Assembly (NCBI GenBank): GCA_019188255.1
Contig: JAETXT010000001.1
Span: forward strand, 6,882,001 to 6,946,000
Direction: 5' to 3'
Source of the DNA: Verticillium longisporum
Taxonomy: Eukaryota > Ascomycota > Sordariomycetes > Glomerellales > Plectosphaerellaceae
DNA length: 64,000 nucleotides
This document shows positions 34,703 through 44,615 of this stretch, piece by piece (the first letter of the stretch is position 1; each line of letters starts with the position of its first letter). The notes beneath the pieces were generated by a model that was not told the DNA's origin, did not search any database, and saw only the letters and a list, made by a program, of their open reading frames with translations. Position numbers and translations under genes: made by a program.

Positions 34703-36709
34703 ATGGCGTGCATCGGCCCCCTTCCTCACTCATCGTCCATGCGACTGCCCAGGTCCTCCAGATCGAACATGGCGAGGCTGCAACCCGACACCTTCCTGCC
34801 TCCGGGCGCCCGTTCAAGCGATGCCCTGACTTTACCTGCCATTCGGCCGGCGGACCAGACCGACCTGAGCCGTAGCAGTCGCGAGTCGCTCTCGTCGCAT
34901 TCCGTCGCCTCACCTCTTTCCCTCCCTCTCTCGCGCGTCACAAGCCAGACGGGCTATTTCGACACCAAGATGACCAACACGTCCAGTTCCATCAGCTACT
35001 CTCCCCTCTCCTCAGGTGCCGTCCGTCACACACCCAACCTACAGAGCTTCCTCTCGCCGCAGGCCCAACCCGTGCGGTCCGTCCCCGGCCTCGAACACGC
35101 GTCTGTTCAGCGCCGTCACAGCAGCTTGTCGCCGCCCGTCAACCGTGCGAGGCTGGACAGGAAGACCCTTTCCGCCGCCACCTCACCAAACATCCATCCC
35201 GCCTCCATGAACAGCGGCAATGCCTATGCCCTGTCCATCCCATATTCGCAATCACAACCGCTCCCGAGGTCTAGCTCTGCCGATGCCTCATCGGCTTCTG
35301 CCGCCGCCCAGACGATTCGCCGCCTGACTCAGCAAAACAGCCGCATTCGCGAGGCCTGGGAGGCTGAGCGTAAATACATGGAGGCCAACCGGGAACGCAT
35401 AGAGGAGGTGTACAAGGAGGAACGCGTCATCATGGAAGAAGAGCGAACCGAGTGGGATGCAGAGAAGAGTGCTATGCTCCAAGAGATCCAACAGCTCCAA
35501 GAGCGAGTCGCAGGCCTCGAAAGTAACACTGTGCAACTTCAGGGCATGGTGCAGCGGCTAGAACTCGAACGCGCCGGAAAGGTCGCCGCTGTCAGCGTGG
35601 CCATCCCCGGCGTCCGCCCCGGTGGAGACGGTTCCACCGACTTCCCTCTCTCGCTCTCAAGCGCCAGTGCCTCGGCAACCGATGGACGCCACTCTCGTGG
35701 CATTGAACTCGCCGGCACGGCTCTCTCGAACTTCAACCCTCTCTATCCCTCTTCACAATCATACCTCTTCAGCCCCGGCGGTTCACGCATCTCACCCTCC
35801 AAGCAACCCACGGTCACGACCTTTGTCCCTCTCGACCCCAACATGCAACCGATGAAGTCACCTACCGTTGATTTCCTCGCTTCTCCCACGAGTGAAGACG
35901 TGCCAGTCGTCGACATTCAGACGATTCACCCTGAGCTCGAAGGAATCTCCGTCAGAGCACCCGCTGTTCAGAAGGAAACGTTCACCGACTCGGGGACCGA
36001 TGACTCCAAAACGTCTTCACGTAACCCCTCACCACCTGGCGAGTCAGGCATTCCGCTAGGCAGGCGGGCCTCGTCCAAGGACCACACTTTGCAGGTTCTG
36101 TCCGCTCCAGTCACGGACCGACTCGTCATGCATGCTGGCCACACTCCGAACCACTCTCTATCGCATTTGCCTACGGCTGCAGCAACTGAAACTGCCACCG
36201 TTGCAGGCGAAAGCACCAGCCCTACGCCCACTTTCGGGCAGACTAATGCGGCGCCAGCGCTGTCTCTTGACATTGGGGCGTTAGGTCGACGGACTCGCAG
36301 AATTGAAGACTCGGTGGCTTTCGAGCTTGAAGCCTCGGCGGAGGATCACCCTGAACCCATTCTGGAAGCACCGGCCGAAGACATCAAATTGAAGGGCCCT
36401 CTCATGATCCGCAACATTCCCGCGCATGATGAGATTTTCTTGAGGCGACTGTCGGAAAAGCTGGAGGATGTTAGTCGAGGGCAAGACTCAACACCAGTCT
36501 GCCTCCAGGACGATTTGGACGAAGCAGCAGAGGAGCCGAAGGACAAGGCACAAGCTGGACTCGAAAACAAGGGAGCCGGCGATGCCAGCGCTGTCACTGA
36601 TCATGACAGCGAGTCCGAGTCGCCGCAAGACAAGGACGTGGAAGTCGACGTTCCTTTGAAGCTCAAGAAGACAACAAATTTCGGTGCGCCGCTGGGCACC
36701 GCCTTTTAA
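34703..36709 (+). CDS. Conserved-looking coiled-coil protein of unknown function (668 residues)
   Basis: Single uninterrupted frame. The N-terminal ~200 residues are Ser/Pro-rich and disordered (QTGYFDTKMTNTSSSISYSP). A strong charged coiled coil lies at about 203-290 (IRRLTQQNSRIREAWEAERK, then EEVYKEERVIMEEERTEWDA and QEIQQLQERVAGLE). The C-terminal half is low complexity and acidic, with a short ordered-looking element LMIRNIPAHDEIFLRRLSEK and the terminus TTNFGAPLGTAF. No catalytic domain or membrane segment; a scaffold or cytoskeleton-associated role is possible but not shown. The frame is open back to 33776, but that part reads as leader DNA with a minisatellite, so I chose the ATG at 34703; the ATG at 34769 (MARLQPDTFLPPGA) is equally possible. 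Confidence 0.7.
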   Translation: MACIGPLPHSSSMRLPRSSRSNMARLQPDTFLPPGARSSDALTLPAIRPADQTDLSRSSRESLSSHSVASPLSLPLSRVTSQTGYFDTKMTNTSSSISYSPLSSGAVRHTPNLQSFLSPQAQPVRSVPGLEHASVQRRHSSLSPPVNRARLDRKTLSAATSPNIHPASMNSGNAYALSIPYSQSQPLPRSSSADASSASAAAQTIRRLTQQNSRIREAWEAERKYMEANRERIEEVYKEERVIMEEERTEWDAEKSAMLQEIQQLQERVAGLESNTVQLQGMVQRLELERAGKVAAVSVAIPGVRPGGDGSTDFPLSLSSASASATDGRHSRGIELAGTALSNFNPLYPSSQSYLFSPGGSRISPSKQPTVTTFVPLDPNMQPMKSPTVDFLASPTSEDVPVVDIQTIHPELEGISVRAPAVQKETFTDSGTDDSKTSSRNPSPPGESGIPLGRRASSKDHTLQVLSAPVTDRLVMHAGHTPNHSLSHLPTAAATETATVAGESTSPTPTFGQTNAAPALSLDIGALGRRTRRIEDSVAFELEASAEDHPEPILEAPAEDIKLKGPLMIRNIPAHDEIFLRRLSEKLEDVSRGQDSTPVCLQDDLDEAAEEPKDKAQAGLENKGAGDASAVTDHDSESESPQDKDVEVDVPLKLKKTTNFGAPLGTAF

Positions 36710-36818
36710 GGGGGGAGTTGTTCGTCGACGACTGAGTTGCATCCAGATCCAGTTTGGTGCGCAACTCCTTTTGCGCTTCGATTCTCTTCGCTTGTTCGTT
36801 GTCCTCATTCTCTCTCTC

Positions 36819-36820
<2 letters not shown>

Positions 36821-36852
<32 letters not shown>
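36821..36852. repeat. (CA)16 microsatellite
   Basis: Sixteen CA units directly preceded by a TCTCTCTCTT tract, 112 bases after the coiled-coil gene's stop codon, so probably in its 3' untranslated region. Confidence 0.95.
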
Positions 36853-36854
<2 letters not shown>

Positions 36855-38062
36855 TGCAGCCTCCGCAGTTGCACAACAACTTTCTTTTGTCACTTCACCT
36901 CGGGCTTTTCACATATCAGCAGGCGAACTGTTTTGGCGGCGACGGGATTCAGATGACACAGAGAACTCCCTATCTGATCGGCCTTGAGTCGGTGGCAGGG
37001 TTCCCGAAACACTATTTTTTCGTGGCTTGCATGCATGGGTATAGGGTTGTCGGCACGCGGTTGGGCTGGCGGTATGGGCTTTGCTTTTCAATTTTTCGGC
37101 ACAACACAATACCCCCCTTTTCTTCATTTTTATGCCAGACAGAACAAAGCTGGTTTTGGCCGGAACAGAAAAATAATTACCCACCTTGGCCAGGGGTGGT
37201 CGGCTGCCCAGGGAGGAGCCGGCGGGATAGATTATTTGGTAGAGCGGTAGACGAGGTAGAAGGTGAGGGGCTGCCGCTGAGACAGGGCAAAACAATATAA
37301 CACTCGTACAAAGTACATCTCTTGGTCGGCACCGCGTCTTCTCATGGCTTGTCTTTGGTCAACGGTTGGGAGCCGCCGCTCCTGTTGTCATCGAATGACG
37401 GTCCTGCCCGAGTGTTGAAGCAGACCACGCGTCAAGTCTTTCTCCGATCTCGAGAATCACGGTCAAGGCAGACTCAAACCCTGACACAAGAGCTACAGCA
37501 AGTTCGTCTGCCAGTCAGGAGACGACATTGCTTGGTCATCCATCATCCCGCAGCAGCACAAATCACAGCGCGCGCAGTCGAGTTGTTTATCGAGATTGAG
37601 GTCTTCAAATTGGATACTAGACGAACAGAAGATACGAGGCGAACAGTACGTACTAGACGAACAGCGGGCACCAGCTATATTGTGGGCAAACTCGAGGCTA
37701 CTCTTCGCGAGGGCACATTCCCAGGGCCTCCCGACCAGGCATAACAACGACTTTACTCCATAGCCTTCCCGTTTCAGCCTCGTTGACCTTGTCTGCGCAA
37801 GACAACTGTCCGCCGTGGGAAACCGAGTTTTTCACGCGCGATTCCCTACGCCGGCCGAACACAGACGAAGATGCGGACATGGACGGCGCAACACCATTCT
37901 CAGGTGTTTCGCTCCGCCATGCCGTGGGGCTGGATCGTCGAGAAGACACGGCCTTGGCCCCGCCGGCATGCATCCCATGCGCAGCCTCCTACGCATACAC
38001 GCGCGGCGGATGAGGCCGCCGGGCTAGGCAAGAAGGCCAGAGGACGTTTCGAACCCCCCGCG
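36853..38062. other. Convergent gap between the coiled-coil gene and isn1
   Basis: Both neighbouring genes end into this 1.2-kb stretch, so it should hold two 3' untranslated regions and terminators. No gene is recognisable. Confidence 0.5.
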
Positions 38063-39655
38063 TCACGCCTTGCCGTCCATCATGCCGGCAAGCTCATCCA
38101 GCAGCTCGACCGTCTCGGCGGGGCTCGCGATCCAGGCCGTGGTGCCGACGCTGCGGGCCTTGAAGTCGTTGCTGCCGGCGCTGAGGAACTGGTCGCCGAC
38201 GTGCAGCGTGTTCTCGCCGCGGATGGGCTCGCCGGCCGCGGCGCCGGCTCCGCCGCGCGACGCGAACCAGTTCTGGCAGACGGTGACGCCCCAGGACTTG
38301 TCGCCAATGTCGACAAAGACGTCGCGGCCGCCGTTGAAGGCGCAAAAGGGGATGCGGGCGCCGACGGGCGGGTGGGGCGCGCTACGGTCGGCGCCTTCGG
38401 CGGCGTACCCGAGGGCGGAGAGCTCGAGGATCTTCTGCACGACGAGGACCGTCTCCTCGAGGGACTCGCGCGGGATGCGGACGGCCGGGTCGGTCGGGAT
38501 GATGCCGACGGCGCGGTCCTTGCGGAGGATGGTGGCGGGCAGGTTCATGGAGCGGACGCAGTCGCGCAGGGCGGCTTCGGCGACGTCGAGGAGGGCGGCG
38601 ATGCCGGCGTCGGACCAGGTCGCCATCTCGGGCGTGAGCCAGCGGTCGCGGGACACGGGCGCCAACAGGTGCGGGACGGTGGGGTCGAGCTCGAAGAGGT
38701 AGTTCGCCTCGCCACCCATGATGACGACGTTGCGCTTCTGCTCCTCGGACAGGCTGGCCGAGGCCGCCACGGCGTCGAGGAGACCGTAGAGCCGCTCGTG
38801 GTAGCGGTCGGCCGTGGTGTAGCCGGCAGCCGTGACGATGCCAATCTTGACATCACGGCGGAGGAGGTCAAGGAGGCGAGGAACGAGGGGGCTCGACGGC
38901 TCCAGGCACTGACCATCGTCGTAGAGGGTAACGTCTCCATCAAAGGTGGCGAGTTGGAGAGAACCCGAGGTGACGGCCATTGTCTGGGCTGTGTTGAGGA
39001 CAAGACGGACGTCGTTGAAGGACGGGGACACATAGCGCCGAGACGATATGTACCGCTTGCGATCCTGGTGATTGAAGGCCGCCTCCAGGGGCAGGCGGGT
39101 GAAGAATGGGCCGACCCCAGGGACGAGCATGGTCAGCTTGGAAGGAACCTTGTTTGGTTGTAGAGTGACTTTGAGGGCCATCGTATTAGCAACCTGTGCA
39201 TGTCGGGGATGTATAATGTTCCACTCACTGTGATCGTCGATCATGAGCTCGACGTCACGCATGATCTCGGCATACCGACGGTGAGCCTCCTCGGCCGTCC
39301 GCGCGAGACTCGTGCCATTCGCATCAAGCACTCCCGTCGGCTGGGAGTAGAGGACAAAGGGCACAGCCAGAAGACCCTTGATCCATTCTGAAAGATGTGT
39401 GAGTCAGTCGTTGATGGTTCTGAGCTGCGTCGCTGGTTCTGAGCACCGTCGCTGGTGTGGGGATGACCTCGTCGCCCAGGCGGAGCGAGTCAAGGTGGTA
39501 CAAGGATCCGTACCTATGAACTGGTCTCTCCTGTGAGTCTTGAGGGCATCTTAGTTTCAAGTCAGCTTCGTGGACGCGCTTTCTGAGAAGAGGACCATCG
39601 GGCTTCGAGCACCGCTGTGTCTGCACTCACATTCAACCCTGTATCTGGTCGTCAT
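38063..39655 (-). CDS. isn1: IMP-specific 5'-nucleotidase ISN1
   Basis: Hydrolyses IMP to inosine and phosphate, feeding purine salvage; cytosolic HAD-superfamily enzyme. Four exons: 39631-39655 (25 bp, MTTRYRVE), 39514-39549 (36 bp), 39229-39387 and 38063-39168, together 441 residues. The junctions rebuild the family N terminus: YALKTHRRDQFI, then EWIKGLLAVPFVLYSQPTGV, then DHITLQPNKVPSKL. Catalytic HAD motif TFDGDVTLYDDG lies near residue 150, followed by KIGIVTAAGYTTADRYHERL and VIMGGEANYLFELDP; the ISN1-typical CAFNGGRDVFVDIGDKSWGV and THVGDQF-like TLHVGDQFLSAGSNDFKAR are near the end. The third intron (39169-39228) is 60 bp with no stop in frame, so retention would still give an open frame; I call it an intron because of its GTGAGT donor, GCTAATAC branch and the better fit after removal. 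Confidence 0.93.
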
Positions 39656-40858
39656 GTTGTGCTGGTTTTGGAGAGGGAAGAGGGAAGCGGCGAAGGAGGC
39701 CTCGCGAGCCAGTAGATAGGACGAGTGAGAATGGGGAGAAGGCACCACCGTGTCCCAGACTCCAGATGCAAACTTCAAACGTGCAACAAAATGAGAGCCC
39801 AGAGTAGATTCTCGTGAGTATGGGGAGAAGGATAAGTTGGGAATGACTGGTCGTTCTTTCGGTCTAGAGCCATGTGACCGTGGTTGAGGTCCACCGCTGC
39901 TTGGTCTCACCTTCGGACCCCGCCGGTGACCGCCCCAATGTTGTTTAGTGGCATTCGGCCGGGCCCAACTGGGTGCAGGTGCAGCTGGGTTGGTTCGCTG
40001 GAACCCTCTCGTCCTGACTCGAGCGAACTCTGTAGAACTCCCTCAACGCGCTCTAAACGACGTACTGTATCGCGAGACCTTATCCCTCTGGTTTCTGTTG
40101 GTCATCATCTTATCAATCCCCGGTCCATCACTACGAGCTACCATATTTCACAACAGAGCGGAAAACGGAATGATATTTGAACTTTCTTTGTTTTTTACAT
40201 TGATTCGTGCAATGGTGCTGGGCTGGGCGGGGGAGGGAGCGAGGGGCGGGGGTAAGGGGGCGGGGAATAACTACTCATCATCAACTCAACTCCTCCATCT
40301 GCACGACACTTCCAAACCAGGGGGCCGGCCACCACGTCTTCCGGCCACCGTGTTGACATCTGTACTCGGAGCGACCCAGGTGCCTGTCTATCTTTCTTCC
40401 TTGCACGTCTTTCCTCACTACTCGGCCATCCTCGAACCTCGACGACGTGCAATCAGTCCTCACACTTGCTTTGCCCACAACGGGCGATAACCCAATCCAA
40501 CAGATCATTTCGCGTGAGCAAAGCCTGTCCGTTGCTTACCCTTTCGTATAAACTCACAACCCGCTCTCTGCGGCTTGTGTTTTTGCCCTGGGGAATGTAC
40601 CGCCTAAACTCGTCCACGACGCCTGCGGCGCACTTGGCATGCTGGGTTCCCCCTCTTGCCCTTGCACGACTGTGGGACCAGACGTCAAGGGCCATCAGAC
40701 GGCGTTCATGAGAGGAGCTCACAATTGCCGTCCGAACCAAACACGCCGTGCTCTCCTTGCCATGAGTCACCTACGCCACGGCGTGTTATGCGAGGAACGC
40801 AATGCCATCCAACACGGTGTCTGTGCAAGACCCAGGCTTCTTGTTGCATGCTGCATCA
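39656..40858. other. Gap between isn1 and the importin gene
   Basis: 1.2 kb: isn1 promoter side and importin 3' side. Frames here look like shadows; nothing is supported. Confidence 0.45.
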
Positions 40859-43800
40859 CTAAGCCGCGCTGTCGTTAGCCGTCGCAGCCACCTGCTGTTG
40901 CGCGATGAGCTGCGCTTGGGCGTTTTCGCTGGCCTTGGCCATGATACCCTGGAGAGCCGCCTGGTCTTCCGCAGATAGGTGAGACGCAAGCGATGCGTAG
41001 AACTGGGGCTGTTCAGACTCAAGTTCTACAGAAATGTCAGTTTCACAGCCTGCCTTTTGTGGGGGGTTGTTAGACACGGGGAGGGGGAGCATACTCATCA
41101 GGGTGCCGCTGAACAACTGATAAGGGTCGAGCTTGTCGAGGGGAGACTCTAGCAGCACGCTGTCTTCACCAAGGTCATCCTCGCTCTCGGCTTCCTCGAG
41201 GCCGCGGCTGAACTTTTGTGCCTGTGCGATCCGTCAGTCTTGTCAAAGTGTGGAAGCGCAGTAGCGTGGTTCGGGCTCACCTCATCGTTGAGGAACTCAA
41301 GATATGCTGTGCTCTCGTCCCGGGCCTCGCCAGTCTCTTCGGCCTCGGGGCCTTCCTCGGCGTTCCAGTTGGCCTCATCGTCGCCCCAGTCGTCGTCGTC
41401 ACCGTACTCGTAGTTGCCCTCGAGGTGGTAGTCATCCCTGAGCGCCTCCTCGCGGTCTGTTTCATCGTCAGTCAGGAGGTTCAGCATGTGTGTCAAGTCA
41501 ACTCACTCTTCATAGCGGAGGGCAGGGTCTTGAACAGCTCAGTGATGCCCTGCAGCAGCCTGGGCCATCCGACGGAAACGCTCTGGGGAATCTGGTCAGG
41601 GGAAGGCTGAGAAGGGCAGAGATGGCGACAATGCAGAGCTTCTTGTCGTGGACCCTGGAGAAGGTGGACATGCTGCCGAACCAGAGGCTGAAGAAGCGGT
41701 TGGTCCAGTCCTTGGCCTCGAGGAACTGAAGGGTCAGGATAGGGTTGTAGTGAATAGCGTTGATGACCAGCTCCATTAGGTGGATCTTGTACGCCTTGAT
41801 CTTGACATCCGTAGCCGTCAGGACCGACATGGCGAACTCGATGAAGCGAAGCACATAGTTATCAATGTGGCCACGAAGGTTCAGCATGAGGGCTTCGGCC
41901 AGCTTGCATGCGCAAATGCGGTCCACGCCGCCGACCTTGGCGTCGGAGAACATGTCCGAAATCATGGAAAACAGCGCTTCCACGTACTCCTGCTTCTGGA
42001 TAAGGTGCGGTGCACCGTACTGGACAAAGTTGTCGAGGGCAGGCAGCATGTCCTCGAGATAGAGCTCGGCGCCAGCCTTAAAGGTCGCATGGATGAGCTC
42101 AAAAGCCTGCCACATGGTCGGCGAGATGGACTTGGCAGCAAAGGTGCAGCTGTCGATAATCTCGAAAATCTCGTTGTAAAGGTCGTAGAGCTTGTTCTCC
42201 AGGGTGACCTGAATGACGGGCATCAGGATGGCCTCAATGTGAAGCAAAACGTCGGGGGTACTCTCCAGCGTCAGGATGAGAGTGCCAATGGTCTGCAGCA
42301 CACCCAGCGCGGTGATGGACTTCTCATCGAGATAGTCGCCAAAATCGTCATCGCCGCCATCGTTGCGGTTCTTGTCGAGGACCTCACGGACTATTCTCAG
42401 GTACGTGTCTCTAAGCTGTTCACTGAGAGCCACAGCAAAGGGCGTCAGCTCTGTGGCGAAGACCTCGACAAAGTCCTCCATGACGTTCGCAAGGGCATCG
42501 ATATCGGCCTCGTTGGCGAGCTTCAGGAGCTGCTGCATGATAGTAGGGATACTCTGCTGCATGCTAGTTCGGATGATGTCGTGGCGAATGAGAGGCTGGA
42601 GGGCCAGCGCGGCCGTTACGCGAACAGGCAGATCAGGGTCGGCCATGCAGTCGAGGATGTGGCGGTAAATGGTGAGCAAGTTGTTCTGATCCTGGAAGTT
42701 GAGCTGCTCAAACTTCTCCACAGTGTCGCAGGCACGAGCGCGCAGGTAGCCCTGAGAGCTGGTGAAGTCGGGGAAGACGTATCGCACGAGGAAATACTCG
42801 ACTTGGTCGGCGATGGGACTCTTCTTGCCCAGGATGACAGGCGCCAGGGTGCCAATCATCCGCAGGGCGCCTTCCTTGGCAATGTGGTTCTTCTTGTCGT
42901 CGGGCGCCTGCTCATACTCGTTTACGACGGCGTTGACAAACTTGAGAATCTCGAATGTCTGCTTCCTGCGGTTTTTGGTGAGGCCAATCAGGAAGTTCGT
43001 GGCGGCTACATCAGGCGCAGAAGCCTCCTCGTAGAAGTTGAGCTTTCTGTGGAGATATTCGTCGGGCTCCTCCTGGAACTTCTCGACATCCTCCTCGGAC
43101 AGGCAAAGCACAGGGAATACGAAATGGGTAACAAGGTTCTGCAAATGCGGCTTGAGGTGATCCCACATCTCCTTGGGACGGACGGATTCGTCAAGGAAAA
43201 CGAGGGTATAGGTCAGGCATGGTCGGCTCAGCCAGGCTGTCTTGGCCACCCATTTCTCAATCTCCGCGAGGTAGTGCTTGAGGATCTCCGGAGCGATCGT
43301 TGTAGAGAACTCCTTGGCGAACTGCACCTGGCCGTCATCCTTGGAGCCCGCGACTGACTGTGTGTTGCCGTGTCTGCAAGGGTTAGTCGGCCATGTGATG
43401 ACCAAGTACGCTGGGGGTGCATGGCTTGCTTACCGGATAAAGAGACGGTTGAGGTTGAAGTATGCCCACTTCTTGGCCTTCCACCAGTGATGCTTCTCGC
43501 GATCAAAGGAGTCCTCTACCATGGCGCTGGCAGGGATAGCCTTGGAAACGGTATTCAGGAAGACGGTGCACCACGCAATGTTGTTCTGCTGCTGGCGCAG
43601 GAAGGCAGACAGCTCGAGCTGCAGCCATGGTTAGCCTGGTGCACGCAAGAGAGACCACGGCGGAGAAAAAGAAGGGGGGAAAACAGCAAGGGCTGCCTAC
43701 CCAAGTCGCGTGCTTGTACGCCTTGAGGGCGAGGTGCAGCATCTCGCCGGCCTCATCGCTCTCCTGGGTGACGAGCTCATTGCAAATAGTCAGGAGACGG

Positions 43801-44615
43801 GGGAAGCTGAGCTCAATGATCTTATCAAAATGAACGCGGCTCTCATTGTCGGAAGATCGGAAACGCCAGGCGCGGCAGATGGCGAGCAGGCACTGGAGGC
43901 CAGCAAGGACAGAGGGGGCGTTATTTGTGTTGAGAAGTTCCGTGGTGTAGTCCATGAAATTGGGCCACTTGTCTGGAAAGTCGAAGTGCAGGATCCTCTG
44001 CAGGACAGGAATAAGCTGCTGGCGCACACCTCCTTGGGAGGCAGCCATGATGGGCAGCAGCCGATCGCGGAAGCGCGCCTTTTCATCTTCGGGTATCAAG
44101 GCCTCGCTGGCGTACTGGTCGGTTTTCGCCCATGATCGGTTGACTCGGTTCTTGACGTAAATGACGGCTGGAAGAAGTGGACAATGTCAGAAAGCACAAG
44201 ACCGAGGGGAAAGGCAGTCCGGCAAACAAGGACTTCGAATCGCAAAGGCCGGAGGGACATGATGTCGGGGGAGAACGTACTTGATAGTCGCACACTGTTG
44301 TCTTGCTCTGCCTGAAGGATATCGAGGGCCACGTCCATAAAACCGGGCTGCTCCTCAATCTACACGAAGGCCAAAAAGCGTCAGCGAGCTGCAACATACT
44401 GACGGGCCATAATGCATGGTCTTGTGAGCGCGACATGGGCCGTTGCCGCTCATCGCGTCGCGAGTCCCGAGGAGAGGAGGGGCGAAGGGGGGATTTTGTT
44501 CATGTCGGTCAGGGCGGGCGCATACCTGCTTCAGCTGCAACTCAGCCCTCCGTCTGGTGTCGGCATCGGGATCCAAGCTGGCCAGGAGGAGGCCGCGGAT
44601 CGCCGTTGTGTCCAT
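40859..44615 (-). CDS. sxm1: Importin-beta family nuclear transport receptor, Nmd5/Sxm1 (importin-7/8) type; one-base frameshift
   Basis: Carries cargo such as ribosomal proteins and signalling factors through the nuclear pore in a Ran-dependent way. Eight exons: 44526-44615, 44281-44359, 43701-44167, 43434-43618, 41507-43373, 41281-41456, 41095-41221, 40859-41025; about 1052 residues. The N terminus MDTTAIRGLLLASLDPDADT and VYVKNRVNRSW-like IYVKNRVNRSWAKTD mark the importin-beta N-terminal domain; HEAT-type helices follow, with FRSSDNESRVHFDKIIELSF, QVEYFLVRYVFPDFTSSQGY and FELIHATFKAGAELYLEDML. An acidic stretch (DDDDWGDDEANWNAEE) lies near the C terminus, as in this family. Near 41599-41602 the frame breaks: ALLSLP must continue as DQIPQSVSVGWPRLLQGI one frame away, and a fifth C in the run would join them. 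Confidence 0.9.

Noticed and set aside
37871..39163. 430-codon plus-strand open frame
   Set aside because: Antisense shadow of isn1; its sequence is Gly/Ala/Asp/Arg-biased with no domain, while the minus strand carries all ISN1 motifs.
41780..43357. 525-codon plus-strand open frame
   Set aside because: It is the exact antisense of the largest importin exon; codon bias of the real gene keeps the opposite strand open.
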